A stretch of 64,000 nucleotides of DNA, from NCBI GenBank assembly GCA_029838195.1, contig JALGVJ010000014.1, positions 1 through 64,000 on the forward strand, given 5' to 3'. Every line of letters begins with the position of its first letter. The first letter of the stretch is position 1. Positions 9,665-19,185 of this stretch are shown here, piece by piece. The stretch comes from Promethearchaeota archaeon. Lineage in GTDB: Archaea > Asgardarchaeota > Lokiarchaeia > Sigyniarchaeales > SOKP01. The notes below the pieces were generated by a model. The model saw only the letters and a list, made by a program, of their open reading frames with translations. It was not told where the DNA came from and did no database searches. The position numbers were made by a program, and so were the translations under genes.

Positions 9665-9763
9665 GAAGATTTAATACATTGAAGAGGACATTTCGTGGTT
9701 ATAAAGTATATTTTCTTTTTTTAATTTTGCATTATAAAAAATATTAAACGAGGAAATATTCCC

Positions 9764-10387
9764 ATGGAAGATTTAACAATTTTTTTAAGACCAACGGAAT
9801 TTCTTGACCATGATAAAAAGTATGTACGGCAGAAAGCTCTTGGAATAACAGAAGGATTAAAGGATGAGGTGGAGAAGGCCAAAAAACTTTTTTATTTCGT
9901 GCGTGATGAGATAAAATACAACATGTATACTTACATGCCCAAATCTAAATCTAATCTCAAGGCCTCTGTCACTTTGCGAAGAGGGCATGGTTTTTGCATG
10001 TCGAAAGCTGTCTTATTATCTGCCCTTGCGAGAGCCGTGAAAATCCCTGCAAGAATTCACATGGTAGATATAATTAATCACAAGATATCGCAAAAGGTCA
10101 AGGAATTAATGGGCACGAATGTTTTTTTTTGTCATGGCTATAGTGAATTATATATCGATGGAAAATGGATTAAATTCACCCCGGCATTTGATCAATCAAC
10201 AGCAGAGAAAGCAGGTTACCTGCCAAATGCAGAATTTGATGGGGTCCATGATGCCATGCTTTCAAAACACGATTTACATGGAAATTTGTTGGTGGAATAT
10301 ATAAATGATAGGGGCATCTATTCCGATGTTCCTATTGAAGAGATAAGAAAAATATTTGAGAAGGAATATAAATTATTTAAAATATGA
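9764..10387 (+). CDS. Transglutaminase-like (papain-fold) protein, copy 1
   Basis: This 207-residue protein has a transglutaminase-like domain. The core motif FVRDEIKYNMYTYMP is followed by the nucleophile region GHGFCMSKAVLLSALAR (Cys near residue 82), then HGYSELYIDGKW with the candidate His, and TPAFD with the candidate Asp, completing a Cys-His-Asp triad. There is no signal peptide, so it is cytoplasmic. Archaeal members are thought to be proteases or amidases rather than cross-linking enzymes. It is closely similar to the product of 10847-11512, with one small reading frame between them, so this is a local gene duplication. The start ATG has a GAGG upstream. The substrate is unknown. Confidence 0.8.
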   Translation: MEDLTIFLRPTEFLDHDKKYVRQKALGITEGLKDEVEKAKKLFYFVRDEIKYNMYTYMPKSKSNLKASVTLRRGHGFCMSKAVLLSALARAVKIPARIHMVDIINHKISQKVKELMGTNVFFCHGYSELYIDGKWIKFTPAFDQSTAEKAGYLPNAEFDGVHDAMLSKHDLHGNLLVEYINDRGIYSDVPIEEIRKIFEKEYKLFKI

Positions 10388-10582
10388 TAATGGAAAAGTG
10401 AAATTTATAATCTTCTCAAAAATCAAGAGTGTTAAAATTTATAAATTAAAAGATAATCTCCATTATTACTTATATTTTTCTTAATTTTTTCCATGTCTAC
10501 TTATTTTTTAGGAGAATAAATATCAAATAGTATTTTTTTCATTCTTTTCTTGAATTACATGAACAAATTAATGGTGGTAAGA

Positions 10583-10750
10583 ATGTTAGACATTCAAAAA
10601 ATTAGGGAAAGAAGAAATAATCTTCAGAATTATAAAGAAGCATTAGAAGAGTATGTAATTTCTCATGGATGTTGTTTATTTCACGATTCCGAAGAATTTT
10701 CTAGGTTTACCGATGAAGAAGACGATATTCTTCCCGAAGAATCTTTATAA
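10583..10750 (+). CDS. Small acidic hypothetical protein
   Basis: A short open frame encodes about 55 residues from the ATG at 10583, with GGTGGT just upstream; in-frame starts at 10559 and 10571 are also possible. The product has a basic N-terminal helix (about 1-25), a CC pair in the middle, and a very acidic tail ending DEEDDILPEESL. It lies between the two transglutaminase-like paralogues. I recognise no family. It could be a real small protein or a chance frame; conservation between the duplicated genes in related genomes would decide. Confidence 0.35.
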   Translation: MLDIQKIRERRNNLQNYKEALEEYVISHGCCLFHDSEEFSRFTDEEDDILPEESL

Positions 10751-10846
10751 AACTATTATTTCCACATTTTCATGAAAAGTTGAGGTTCCTTTAATAAAAA
10801 ATTCGTTAAACACAATCTTATAAAACCATGAATTATTACTCTAACC

Positions 10847-11512
10847 ATGAACGAGTTCGATATTTATTTAAAACCTACTTATTTTTTTGACATCGAAAAT
10901 AAAAAGCTTAGAAATAAAGCACAAGAACTCACCGCAGATCTCAAATCTGAAAAAGAAAAAGCAATCAAGCTATTTTATTTCGTGCGCGATGAAATAAAAT
11001 ATAACATGAAACTATTCATACCCCAAGTAAAAAAAAATTTCGTTGCAAGTAAAGTTTTGAAAAAAGGGGAAGGTTTTTGCGTGTCTAAATCTATTCTATT
11101 ATCCTCTCTGGCAAGAATCGTGGGTATACCTGCACGAATCCATCTTGTGGACCTCATTAACCATAAAATTTCTCAAAAAGTCATAGATTTTATGGGAACT
11201 AACGTGATGTATTATCATGGATATTCGGAATTTTATTTAAATGGAAAATGGGTTAAACTAACCCCTTCTTTCGATAAAGAAACCGCAATTCGAGGAGGAT
11301 TCCTTCCCATGGTAGAATTCGATGGCGAACATGATGCTGTTTTTCCTCCGCATGATAATGAAGGAAATTTATTTGGAGAGTACATTTACGACCGGGGAGT
11401 TCATGCGGATTTGCCATTGGATGAAATTGACGAGATTTTTTCTGAGAAATACCCCATTTACCGGAAATATTTATCCGGTTTTAAGATTAAAACAGAAGAA
11501 AAAATAATTTGA
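10847..11512 (+). CDS. Transglutaminase-like (papain-fold) protein, copy 2
   Basis: This 221-residue paralogue of the 9764-10387 product has the same motif order: FVRDEIKYNMKLF, the nucleophile block GEGFCVSKSILLSSLAR, HGYSEFYLNGKWVKLTPSFD and FDGEHDAVFPPHDNEG. All three candidate triad residues are kept in both copies, so neither looks inactive. Copy 2 has a longer basic C-terminal tail. It is cytoplasmic and has no extra domain. It ends 31 bp before the convergent ftr gene. Function beyond a probable thiol hydrolase cannot be assigned. Confidence 0.8.
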   Translation: MNEFDIYLKPTYFFDIENKKLRNKAQELTADLKSEKEKAIKLFYFVRDEIKYNMKLFIPQVKKNFVASKVLKKGEGFCVSKSILLSSLARIVGIPARIHLVDLINHKISQKVIDFMGTNVMYYHGYSEFYLNGKWVKLTPSFDKETAIRGGFLPMVEFDGEHDAVFPPHDNEGNLFGEYIYDRGVHADLPLDEIDEIFSEKYPIYRKYLSGFKIKTEEKII

Positions 11513-11542
11513 AATAAAAGCACGCTTTATTAATCTTAAATT

Positions 11543-12460
11543 TTACATGAAATATTTTGAATCAAGTCCTAACTCGTTTAAGTGAATTTGGTATTTCCCT
11601 AATTTCCCTCCATAATTTCCCGCAGAAACTTTTATTAACCCATCCATGTTGATGATGCCTTCTATAGTTTCTTTCATTGTTTTTTTCATGATGTCGAGAG
11701 TTAAGCCATTAAAAACGATTTCCGGTATGGAAAGAACACCATCAGGTACTTTATATTCTTCTGGCGGCAGTCTTTCTTTAAGCGTGGGACAAAAAGGATG
11801 ATTCGTGGTGGGGCCGATTTCGGGAAAGTTGGTTTCGGGTTTTGAGCCGGCAGAGCACACATCAAAAGTAGTACATACATCATCTAACTGTTCTATAATT
11901 TTGACCGCTTCCCTTCCCACTCTTATTCCAGAATCAACAGAATCACAAAAAAGCCACAAATTGCCACCCATTACGCCGGGGGCATAATTGATCTCTTCTT
12001 CAATAAGGAAATCATGACCCATCATGATGGGGATATTAATTAAGGATCTTCCGTGTTTCTTAACCACCCATTCATGACCATCCCCGCAATGCCCTACATT
12101 TTCCATCATGTTAAATTTTTCTGAAGTTTCAAACGGGTAAGCATCGAATACCGCAGTCGTGGGTACTACTAAAATTCCCTGTCGGATTCTACGTCCTAAT
12201 TGTTCATAGAATTTTGCTCTTGCCTTCTTACCAGTACCCGTTACCCATAACTGGACAATTGCACCTTCTCTTCCATCAATAGTCTCAGTGGGAGATAACC
12301 ATTTAACAATTCCACCTTCAGCATCTCCAAACACCGTGGAAGGGAGTGCTGTAAAAGATTTCACAGCCCTTTCTAAAAATATTTTATCTTGAGCAGTTAT
12401 CATGACTTGAATTGCCAATCCATTAAAAGCTTCGCAATACGTATTTTCGATTAACGCCAT
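11543..12460 (-). CDS. ftr: Formylmethanofuran--tetrahydromethanopterin formyltransferase
   Basis: This 305-residue protein matches Ftr along its whole length (family about 297). Recognisable blocks are the N-terminal TYCEAFNGLAIQVMITA, the central MENVGHCGDGHEW and the C-terminal IKVSAGNYGGKLGKYQIHL. The enzyme moves a formyl group between methanofuran and tetrahydromethanopterin in the cytoplasm, as part of archaeal C1 metabolism (methanogenesis or the archaeal Wood-Ljungdahl branch). It is alone here, not next to formylmethanofuran dehydrogenase or cyclohydrolase genes. In an Asgard-like genome it fits the tetrahydromethanopterin branch of Wood-Ljungdahl. Assignment is secure. Confidence 0.93.
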   Translation of the reverse strand: MALIENTYCEAFNGLAIQVMITAQDKIFLERAVKSFTALPSTVFGDAEGGIVKWLSPTETIDGREGAIVQLWVTGTGKKARAKFYEQLGRRIRQGILVVPTTAVFDAYPFETSEKFNMMENVGHCGDGHEWVVKKHGRSLINIPIMMGHDFLIEEEINYAPGVMGGNLWLFCDSVDSGIRVGREAVKIIEQLDDVCTTFDVCSAGSKPETNFPEIGPTTNHPFCPTLKERLPPEEYKVPDGVLSIPEIVFNGLTLDIMKKTMKETIEGIINMDGLIKVSAGNYGGKLGKYQIHLNELGLDSKYFM

Positions 12461-12807
12461 TTTTAATTAACAATTATTTTTTTCATGTTATTTTATTCCA
12501 TTTAATTGAATCATAAATATTAATGAAGGTCTAAAAAAGGTTACCTATTAAATGGGTAATAATTTTATAGTACGGAAAAGTAAAAACAATTTAAATTTCA
12601 CGGGATGATAAGCATCTATTTTTTTTAACATTAAAAATAGCATCATTAGACTTTGAATTAATTACATGCAAAAATAGAAAACTTTTACCTAATTATTTGA
12701 AGATATAAATGGATTGAAGAGAGAAATTTATGATGATTTTCCTAAGATTTAAATAGCAACAAGTATGCTTATTCTTAATTCTTTACCATTAAGAGGATAG
12801 TATTACG
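12461..12807. promoter_or_regulatory. Divergent intergenic region upstream of ftr
   Basis: This 347 bp AT-rich interval lies between ftr (leftward) and the broken membrane gene (rightward). It contains a short inverted repeat, TTACC then GGTAA within 12541-12560, that could be an operator. No convincing open frame or RNA is visible. Confidence 0.3.
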
Positions 12808-13451
12808 ATGGTATTAACTGAAGGAATGTTTGAGTTTAATCTATTTTTTACTTTAACGGTCATTCTGTTAATTTATAAGGGGATACTCGCCGTCTATTTA
12901 TTTAGAAAAATAAATAAGACTATTATTTCTGTTCTATGATTTCTACATGACTAAAATTTGATCCTTCTACCTTTCACGTGGAACCAAACTTCGTTTTTTG
13001 GAGAATAGCAATGAATTGGAGCATGTTGGGATATTTTATCATTTTATTCACGGTGGATTGGAAGGTATTAAAATTTAAATTTAAAGGAATATTTACATAC
13101 GTTATCATCGTTGGAATGATTTTAATTTTCATTTATCCGGTTAGCGCGCCTGAAGATTTCATAATTCTTTCTACTATCGGGGGTTTGGGGAATCTTGCAG
13201 AGATAATTTTACCCATCATTTTCTTTTATATTGGGATAAAAACGCCAGGTATTCGGAAATTTGCATTGATGATCGCATTCGGGATAATTATCTATGCAAT
13301 TGGAAGTTCCTTAGTCATTCAATCCGTAATAGACCCTCTTAGAGACACTTATGGTGAGGACATTCAAGTTTTAATCTTTGGATTGTTTTTTGCTTTTAAG
13401 ATTACTGGTTTAACCTTGCTTTCCGTTGGAGTAGTAAATTTTATCATATGA
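12808..13451 (+). pseudogene. Frameshifted polytopic membrane protein gene (three-frame remnant)
   Basis: An ATG at 12808 opens a 43-codon hydrophobic frame ending at 12939. A second frame continues the sense (RLLFLFYDFYMTK, ending near 12955). A third frame begins FDPSTFHVEPNFVFWRIA and runs open to 13451 with about five membrane spans. The second switch needs loss of only one A in the AAAA run at 12953-12956, which would join FYMTK to FDPSTF smoothly. The first switch probably also involves lost bases. As deposited, only the C-terminal part (157 codons from a GTG at 12978, or from the ATG at 13011) could be made. It may be a decaying gene, a pair of sequencing errors, or a real small gene plus a five-span protein. 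No family function is known to me. Confidence 0.5.
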
Positions 13452-13646
13452 TCAAGTAATATTAAACAATTTTACTTTTTTTTTCCACATTATTTATCCC
13501 TTGATAAAATATTGATTAAAGCATTCTCCAATCATTCTAAAGAATAAAAGAAAGGAAGGAAACCCTATTAGTTTTATAATGGATTAGTAATTAAGTATTT
13601 TAAAGAGAATATTAATATGTGAAAAAAATCAATTATTAAATATATC

Positions 13647-14570
13647 ATGCCAACGGGAATTTTTCTTTTTGAAGTAGATAAATCATTTGGACCGAACGTG
13701 CTTGCTGAATATTATTTAGGGAAGGAAAAAGTCACGAAGGAGATTTTAAAAACTTTTATAGAGAAATTTGTGAAAAAAAATTTTCAAGATGCGATCACTC
13801 AATCGGGCAACGTAAAATTTTATTCAAGTAAAATTAATGGAGATTCAATTGGTAAAGAGAATTTATTTTTAGGGTTTATTCTTAAAGAAGGGGAAGATGT
13901 AGTTTCTTTAAAAAGCGTGTTTGATAAAAGCGAGAAAAAAGTAATTGAAAAGTATACTAGCGATAAAATCCAGCTAAGAAATGTGTTAAAAGAGATTTTA
14001 ACCTCCATATTGACCTTAATGGACAAGTTAAAAGAACCAAAAATTATTATTGAAACCATCAATGAGAAAACTAAAAAAATGCTGGATGAAGGGAAATTAC
14101 AAAAAGCTCGAGAACTGATTGATTTAGGGGAGGAAATACCTGAAAAATTATCCAATGACATAAAACTTGCTGAAGAATATTATCACCAAGGATTATATAA
14201 AAAAGCTAAAAAAAGTTATTTAAAAGCCGCTAAACTGGCCCATTTAATCCAGGAAGAAGAGATCGTTTCATTTTTAGAAAATAAAGCTGAGCACGTGGGA
14301 AAGATTCCCGAATTAATTAGAGAACGAGAAAATTTAACTAAAGATATGTTTAAAATTTTAAATAGCATTGATCTGAAAGCGTTAGGACTCTACGACTCGC
14401 TAATAGAATTCCTTGATTCCATTATTACTATCTCGCATGCGTTAGAGGATGAAAATTTAGTCGAAATTTTAGCCGAAATGAAACGAATTTCATCGAGAAT
14501 CTCCAGAAGTGCCAAGGATTTAATTTATTTAAACGAAAAATTAAAAGAAATTACTAATAAAATAAGGTAA
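13647..14570 (+). CDS. Hypothetical protein: possible longin-like N-domain plus helical repeat/coiled coil
   Basis: This 307-residue soluble protein begins GIFLFEVDKSFGPNVLAEYY and has an alternating strand/helix N-terminal part to about residue 115. That pattern resembles the small alpha-beta longin or profilin-like folds common in Asgard genomes; the match is by pattern only. Residues about 130-210 are helical with one TPR-like pair (DEGKLQKARELIDLGEEIP; YYHQGLYKKAKKSYLKAAKLA). The last 90 residues are predicted coiled coil. The architecture suggests a scaffold or trafficking-type protein. The ATG follows a TATAT-rich stretch, so the transcript may be nearly leaderless. It is convergent with the AAA+ ATPase gene. 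Function is unknown. Confidence 0.6.
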   Translation: MPTGIFLFEVDKSFGPNVLAEYYLGKEKVTKEILKTFIEKFVKKNFQDAITQSGNVKFYSSKINGDSIGKENLFLGFILKEGEDVVSLKSVFDKSEKKVIEKYTSDKIQLRNVLKEILTSILTLMDKLKEPKIIIETINEKTKKMLDEGKLQKARELIDLGEEIPEKLSNDIKLAEEYYHQGLYKKAKKSYLKAAKLAHLIQEEEIVSFLENKAEHVGKIPELIRERENLTKDMFKILNSIDLKALGLYDSLIEFLDSIITISHALEDENLVEILAEMKRISSRISRSAKDLIYLNEKLKEITNKIR

Positions 14571-14655
14571 TTTCCCTTTAACACCGTGAAAAATTAAAGA
14601 CGTGAAATGATTTTAAAAAAATCTAAAAATCGTAATGAAAAAGGAGAAGAAAATC

Positions 14656-16476
14656 TCATTCCTTATTATTAGACTCATTAGGCGATTCTTCTGGAGGTGG
14701 AGAGACATATTCACCAATATCCGGAAAGATTATTCGAGCCAGTTCCCATCCTTCTTTAGTGGGGTATTTTAATGCATTCGCAATTAATTCTTCTCCAATC
14801 TTGTTATCAATTTCGATCCTATGAATGTTCGGATTATTTTGAAGGAGCATTTCATATTTTGCCCCCCCCGTTCCTCGCGGGACTATCAAGATTGCAGCAT
14901 CAATTGCGCCCTGTGTAATGGCATCCTTTAATCTCTTCGCAGCATAATAGCCTGCCACGCCTGCGCTCCTATCAAAAGTCTTTATGGATGGAATCTCCAA
15001 GCCCCATTTTTTTCCTCCCGTTTCAATCATTGCTGCTAATGTTTGAGGGCGTTTTCCTAAAAGAAACTTGAATTCCATTTGAGTTTTGAAATCTTTTTGC
15101 TTCTCTTCTCCAATCTTTATGATAGTTTTCAAGGCAGCACCTGCGACAGATTGGGGATTCACGTCTATATAATATTCTTCTTCTGCCAAAATGTCTTCAA
15201 TTTTTTTTCGAATTACTTGTCGTGGCTTGGAAAAGTCAATCTCCTCTTCTTCCATGGGAGGAGGAGAGGGCGTTGCAACCATTTCTGCTCCTGCTTCTAA
15301 TAGCTCATCGACGGTCATTTCATCCATGACAATTTTTTCTATGAATCTTCGACATAATTTTATCGAATTTCTCGGATTTCCCTTCGTTTTTTCGTAGATC
15401 ACTTCTATCAATTTTTCGTTCAATGGAAATAAAGGATATAAAGGAGGATTCAAGTTATTCTCCTCCCAAAATACTTCCATTGTCTTAGAAAAGAATATTT
15501 TCAAATCATTTAAGGAGAACGGTTTCAATTCTTGTTCGGGTTCCATTCGAGAGCGTAAAGGCGGATCTGCTATCTCTAGTATTCGTGGCCAAATCTCCTT
15601 TAGCACGGCAATAACAATGACCAATCCTTTTACTTCATTATACAAACGTTTCAGAATTTCAAGAAACTTGCGTTCAGCCGCTTCTCCTAACATTCGATAA
15701 GGAGATTCCAATTCATCAAAATAAAGAATCAAGACGCGGTCTAAATTATCGGTGATGATTTTTATCATGGCTAAGCAAATATCATCGTCCTCAATTACAG
15801 AACTAATACCTAATTCTGCTAGTTCTTCTGCTTCGAGGTCTTCTCCCAATAACCAGCGTTCGGCTAGAGCCTTTTTGTTTTTATCCAATTGATACGTCAC
15901 TAAAGCCTTAACGCAATCAGCGAAAACACCCGGAAATTCTCTAATTCCTTTTTGAATTACTTCATCAATATTAGGTTTTTGAAAAATGCCGCTCTTTTTT
16001 CCGCCCCACTTCTCCTTAACTAATTTTTCTGACACGATATCAAGGATTTCGGGGCCTACTTCTTCAATAATGCATGTATACACGTGTAAAAGCACTCTTA
16101 TACTTGCCGGAGGGCTTGGAACATACACAATGGTCCAATCCACGGGTTCTAACTCACTTACTTCAACTTCTTCATTGTTTTCCATTTCTTGCATTCTTCT
16201 TCGATTTTCTCGCTCTTTATCTTTAAAAGAATGATATGCGTGTGTCTTTCCGGAACCCGCAGTTCCCAGAATGGGAATTAATCGAGAAGATCTATCCCGA
16301 TATGTCTGACGGACTAAACGATATACCTCCCTATCGATATAACTTCTGGGTCGTTGGATATCCACCTTATCCGGTATGTCTCCCCGGCTAACGAAATTTG
16401 AAAAAGGCATTAAAGGCGCTTCTCTTAATACCTCGAGGTACATCTGTTTATCATCATCAGATAATTCTGAATACAT
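14656..16476 (-). CDS. AAA+/STAND-type P-loop ATPase with unknown C-terminal domain
   Basis: This 606-residue protein has a Walker A motif GTAGSGKT (71-78), a Walker B motif VLILYFDELE (Asp254, Glu255) and an ORC-like sensor-2 block KGNPRNSIKLCRRF (375-388), which points to the Orc1/Cdc6-like to STAND ATPase group. An acidic proline-rich linker (about 410-425) leads to a C-terminal domain (about 440-590) containing DAAILIVPRGTGGAKYE; I do not recognise this domain, and it might be nuclease-like or ligand-binding. A strong ribosome-binding site (GGAGGAGG) precedes the ATG. There are no membrane segments. It could act in DNA maintenance, defence or signalling. Neighbours give no decisive context. 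Confidence 0.65.
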   Translation of the reverse strand: MYSELSDDDKQMYLEVLREAPLMPFSNFVSRGDIPDKVDIQRPRSYIDREVYRLVRQTYRDRSSRLIPILGTAGSGKTHAYHSFKDKERENRRRMQEMENNEEVEVSELEPVDWTIVYVPSPPASIRVLLHVYTCIIEEVGPEILDIVSEKLVKEKWGGKKSGIFQKPNIDEVIQKGIREFPGVFADCVKALVTYQLDKNKKALAERWLLGEDLEAEELAELGISSVIEDDDICLAMIKIITDNLDRVLILYFDELESPYRMLGEAAERKFLEILKRLYNEVKGLVIVIAVLKEIWPRILEIADPPLRSRMEPEQELKPFSLNDLKIFFSKTMEVFWEENNLNPPLYPLFPLNEKLIEVIYEKTKGNPRNSIKLCRRFIEKIVMDEMTVDELLEAGAEMVATPSPPPMEEEEIDFSKPRQVIRKKIEDILAEEEYYIDVNPQSVAGAALKTIIKIGEEKQKDFKTQMEFKFLLGKRPQTLAAMIETGGKKWGLEIPSIKTFDRSAGVAGYYAAKRLKDAITQGAIDAAILIVPRGTGGAKYEMLLQNNPNIHRIEIDNKIGEELIANALKYPTKEGWELARIIFPDIGEYVSPPPEESPNESNNKE

Positions 16477-16856
16477 TTTAATGTCCTCCTCCGTAAACTT
16501 TCATAGTAAAATTTATTATATAAATTCAAGCACGCCTATTCAAATGATAGGAAGATGAGTTGAATTCTAATTTTATGAACTATACATTTAAATATAATTA
16601 TATAAATGTAATTAAATTTGAGATTCTTGTATTAATTTTTTATACACCATTATTTACCCGATTTAATAGAAGTTCACGCAATAAATTAATTATTTTCTTT
16701 TAAAAGTTTTTTCGAAAAATGACAATTAAAATAAATGGGGTATGGTTTTTTTAAATTATTTTACTTTATAATAAATGAATGAGATCGATTTTTTAATGAG
16801 ACATATGAAAATAGCATTATAATTTACCTTTATTAAAAAGAAAAAAGAGGCGTTTC
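16477..16856. promoter_or_regulatory. Divergent AT-rich intergenic region
   Basis: This 380 bp region between the leftward ATPase gene and the rightward membrane-protein gene should hold both promoters. It has several TATA-like stretches and no supported gene or RNA. Confidence 0.3.
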
Positions 16857-17876
16857 ATGAGGTTAGAAAAGGGAGATTTAATTTACTTGATTTCCGTAAT
16901 AATTTTCACCATGTTCATGATTTGGAATATTTTTTTTAGAATGATTGCCTTTAACATTACTTTTTTACTATTTTATATTATCATGCGTTTTTTATCGGGG
17001 TTTGGGCTCATTTTGAGTTTTTCTGCAGGTTTTTTAATATTATTTGATAAAATAGGCGAGAAAATTAAAAAACGGGGAGTGATAATTCTTATTATTATTC
17101 AAATCATCATTCCGATCCTCGTCATTGTCCAAGCAGTATGGGTCATTATAACGAGTTATCAACAAGGAGGGTTCATTTTGCGCACCGGATTTCTATTTTG
17201 GGTCGATACGATATTATTTATTTATGGAATTGGTTCTCTTCTATTGAACTTGTATATTCGGCCGCTTATTAATGAACAATTCCATGAGGCGATCGAGTTA
17301 AGCAGGTTTAAGTGGTGGAAAAAAAATGCTATAAAATTAGCAAGAAGATTTAAGAGAAGATATTTTAATCTCAAAAAGGAACATGTTAAAGCTCAAATTC
17401 AAGACCAAATGACCGTGCAGGAAATATTGGAGTTATGGCAACATAAATTTGCCATCCATTTTCTTTTAATAATTTCCATTGGAACTTTATTTTTTACACC
17501 TTTGGCTTTTATAATTGCAGCGTATTGGGTTAAAATCTACTTGTTATATCGAAAACCGATTAAAAGGTATGAAAAAATTGCCCTGGTAATTGCCATGATC
17601 TGGATTGGATTAGTCGCAATTTTATCTCCATTTTATATTCAAGAATTCTTTTTAACTATCTCCTCTCATTATTGGATTGTCAATATCTTTTATCTCATTG
17701 GCCTCATTTTAGCCACCTTTCTTTTCTTGACAAAAATTCTGAAATTACAGGGCGTAACATTCCATGCCATGAAAATTAAAATTAAGGATCGAAAAATTCG
17801 GAAATTAACTGAACAAAAAATAGAATTGGAAAAAAAATTAAAAAAGAGAAACGAAAAAGAAGATTATTCAATATAA
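16857..17876 (+). CDS. Hypothetical polytopic membrane protein with charged C-terminal tail
   Basis: This 339-residue protein has about eight predicted membrane helices: a first group over residues 5-135, and a second group over about 195-295 after a strongly basic cytoplasmic loop (FKWWKKNAIKLARRFKRRYF). The last 40 residues form a highly charged lysine/glutamate helix. I recognise no transport or enzyme motif. It stands alone, divergent from the ATPase gene and convergent with the enolase-superfamily gene. It looks lineage-specific. That it is a real gene is supported by length and by the helix pattern. Confidence 0.6.
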   Translation: MRLEKGDLIYLISVIIFTMFMIWNIFFRMIAFNITFLLFYIIMRFLSGFGLILSFSAGFLILFDKIGEKIKKRGVIILIIIQIIIPILVIVQAVWVIITSYQQGGFILRTGFLFWVDTILFIYGIGSLLLNLYIRPLINEQFHEAIELSRFKWWKKNAIKLARRFKRRYFNLKKEHVKAQIQDQMTVQEILELWQHKFAIHFLLIISIGTLFFTPLAFIIAAYWVKIYLLYRKPIKRYEKIALVIAMIWIGLVAILSPFYIQEFFLTISSHYWIVNIFYLIGLILATFLFLTKILKLQGVTFHAMKIKIKDRKIRKLTEQKIELEKKLKKRNEKEDYSI

Positions 17877-18015
17877 TGGAAAAGAACATGAGTTTTTATC
17901 AAGATATTGAACTTAAAAAGTATTGATTTTAATAGAGAGAGGTTTGTGGGAATCGAAAAAATTTTTAATATATTGATTAATCTCCTTTTCCACGGTTATT
18001 ATGAGATGATTTGAT

Positions 18016-19185
18016 TTATTCGATGATGATAGTTTCATCCGTCGCATATTTTTGAAGGGCTTTTTCATCCAATTCTACGCCATACCCCGGTTTTTCCGGC
18101 ACCTTAGCCATTCCGCCGCTATAATCTAAGGATTCAATGATGAGATCTTCTTCCATCATTTCCATTCCAAAAAGTTCGGTAGCATGGTCTATTGAGAAAA
18201 ATTGTCCCGCATGTAAATGAATGAGCATGGCAGAGCTTATTCCCAATGGTTCTTTATGAATGACAACTTCCAGTCCTTTACATCTTGCATAATGTATTAG
18301 TTTAAGAGCTTTTGTCACACCTCCGGGACGATCCGATTGAATACCCAGAATACGGGCACCTCCTAATTCTACTAAGCTAATAAAATCTCGCATAGAAAAG
18401 AAATCCTCATGGTTCATTAAGGGTGTATTCACTTTTTTTTGGACGTGAACCATTCCGAGGAAATCTCCCGTGCGAACGGGTTGTTCCACGAAATCAATAT
18501 TATAAGGCTCAATCGCTTTAATTGCTTTAATCGCTTCGGAGGGCGTATAGGCTTGGTTATAATCTACTCGAATTCGGATGGCATCACCGAACGCCTTTCT
18601 TATAGTTTTTACAATTTCAAGATCTTCTTGAATGCCTTTTCCCAATTTCAATCTGAAAGTTCTATAACCTTTTTTATAATAGCTTCTGACTAATCCTTTC
18701 ATCAACATGGGGGAGCCTAAAGGAATGAGGGCGGCAAGGGGAATTTCCGTTGCATTTTTACCTCCCATAAAACAGCAAGCCGGTAAATTGGTTATCTTTC
18801 CCATGAGATCGTAAAGAGCCATATCTAAAGCACCTTTTGCTTGTTCATTGCGCGCCACATTTATATCCATTTTTTTATTAATTTTTTCCACGTTAAAAGG
18901 ATTTTCTCCAATTAAATATTTTGCTAATTTTCCCTTTTTAATAACATCGATGACTTGTTTTGGGGTGATTCCACTTTCGGGCAACCAAATACTGGATTCT
19001 CCTAACCCGTGATTTCCATCATTACAATTTACTTTTATAATTACAAATTCTGCGCCCAACCATTCTTCCTCAGAAGGATGAGCCATTCCAATACCCCCTT
19101 CACTTTCTCCTAAAGCTTTTCTTACGGCGGGTTTAAATGGCACAAACAACGGTGTTAATTCGACACTACTGATTTTTTCTTTCAT
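18016..19185 (-). CDS. Enolase-superfamily (mandelate racemase/muconate lactonising) enzyme
   Basis: This 389-residue protein has the capping domain (about 1-130) and barrel of the MR/MLE group. The active-site pattern is present: RxK at 178-180 (FRLKLG), metal ligands Asp208 (RVDYNQAY), Glu234 (FVEQP) and Glu260 (NHEDF). Asp285 and His310 are spaced like the His-Asp dyad of the mandelate-racemase subgroup, which includes fuconate, galactonate and related sugar-acid dehydratases. It is cytoplasmic. Given the fucosidase and fucose isomerase 14 kb away, a sugar-acid dehydratase is a reasonable hypothesis. Racemase or epimerase activity cannot be excluded, because substrate calls in this family need structure or genomic context. 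Confidence 0.8.
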   Translation of the reverse strand: MKEKISSVELTPLFVPFKPAVRKALGESEGGIGMAHPSEEEWLGAEFVIIKVNCNDGNHGLGESSIWLPESGITPKQVIDVIKKGKLAKYLIGENPFNVEKINKKMDINVARNEQAKGALDMALYDLMGKITNLPACCFMGGKNATEIPLAALIPLGSPMLMKGLVRSYYKKGYRTFRLKLGKGIQEDLEIVKTIRKAFGDAIRIRVDYNQAYTPSEAIKAIKAIEPYNIDFVEQPVRTGDFLGMVHVQKKVNTPLMNHEDFFSMRDFISLVELGGARILGIQSDRPGGVTKALKLIHYARCKGLEVVIHKEPLGISSAMLIHLHAGQFFSIDHATELFGMEMMEEDLIIESLDYSGGMAKVPEKPGYGVELDEKALQKYATDETIIIE

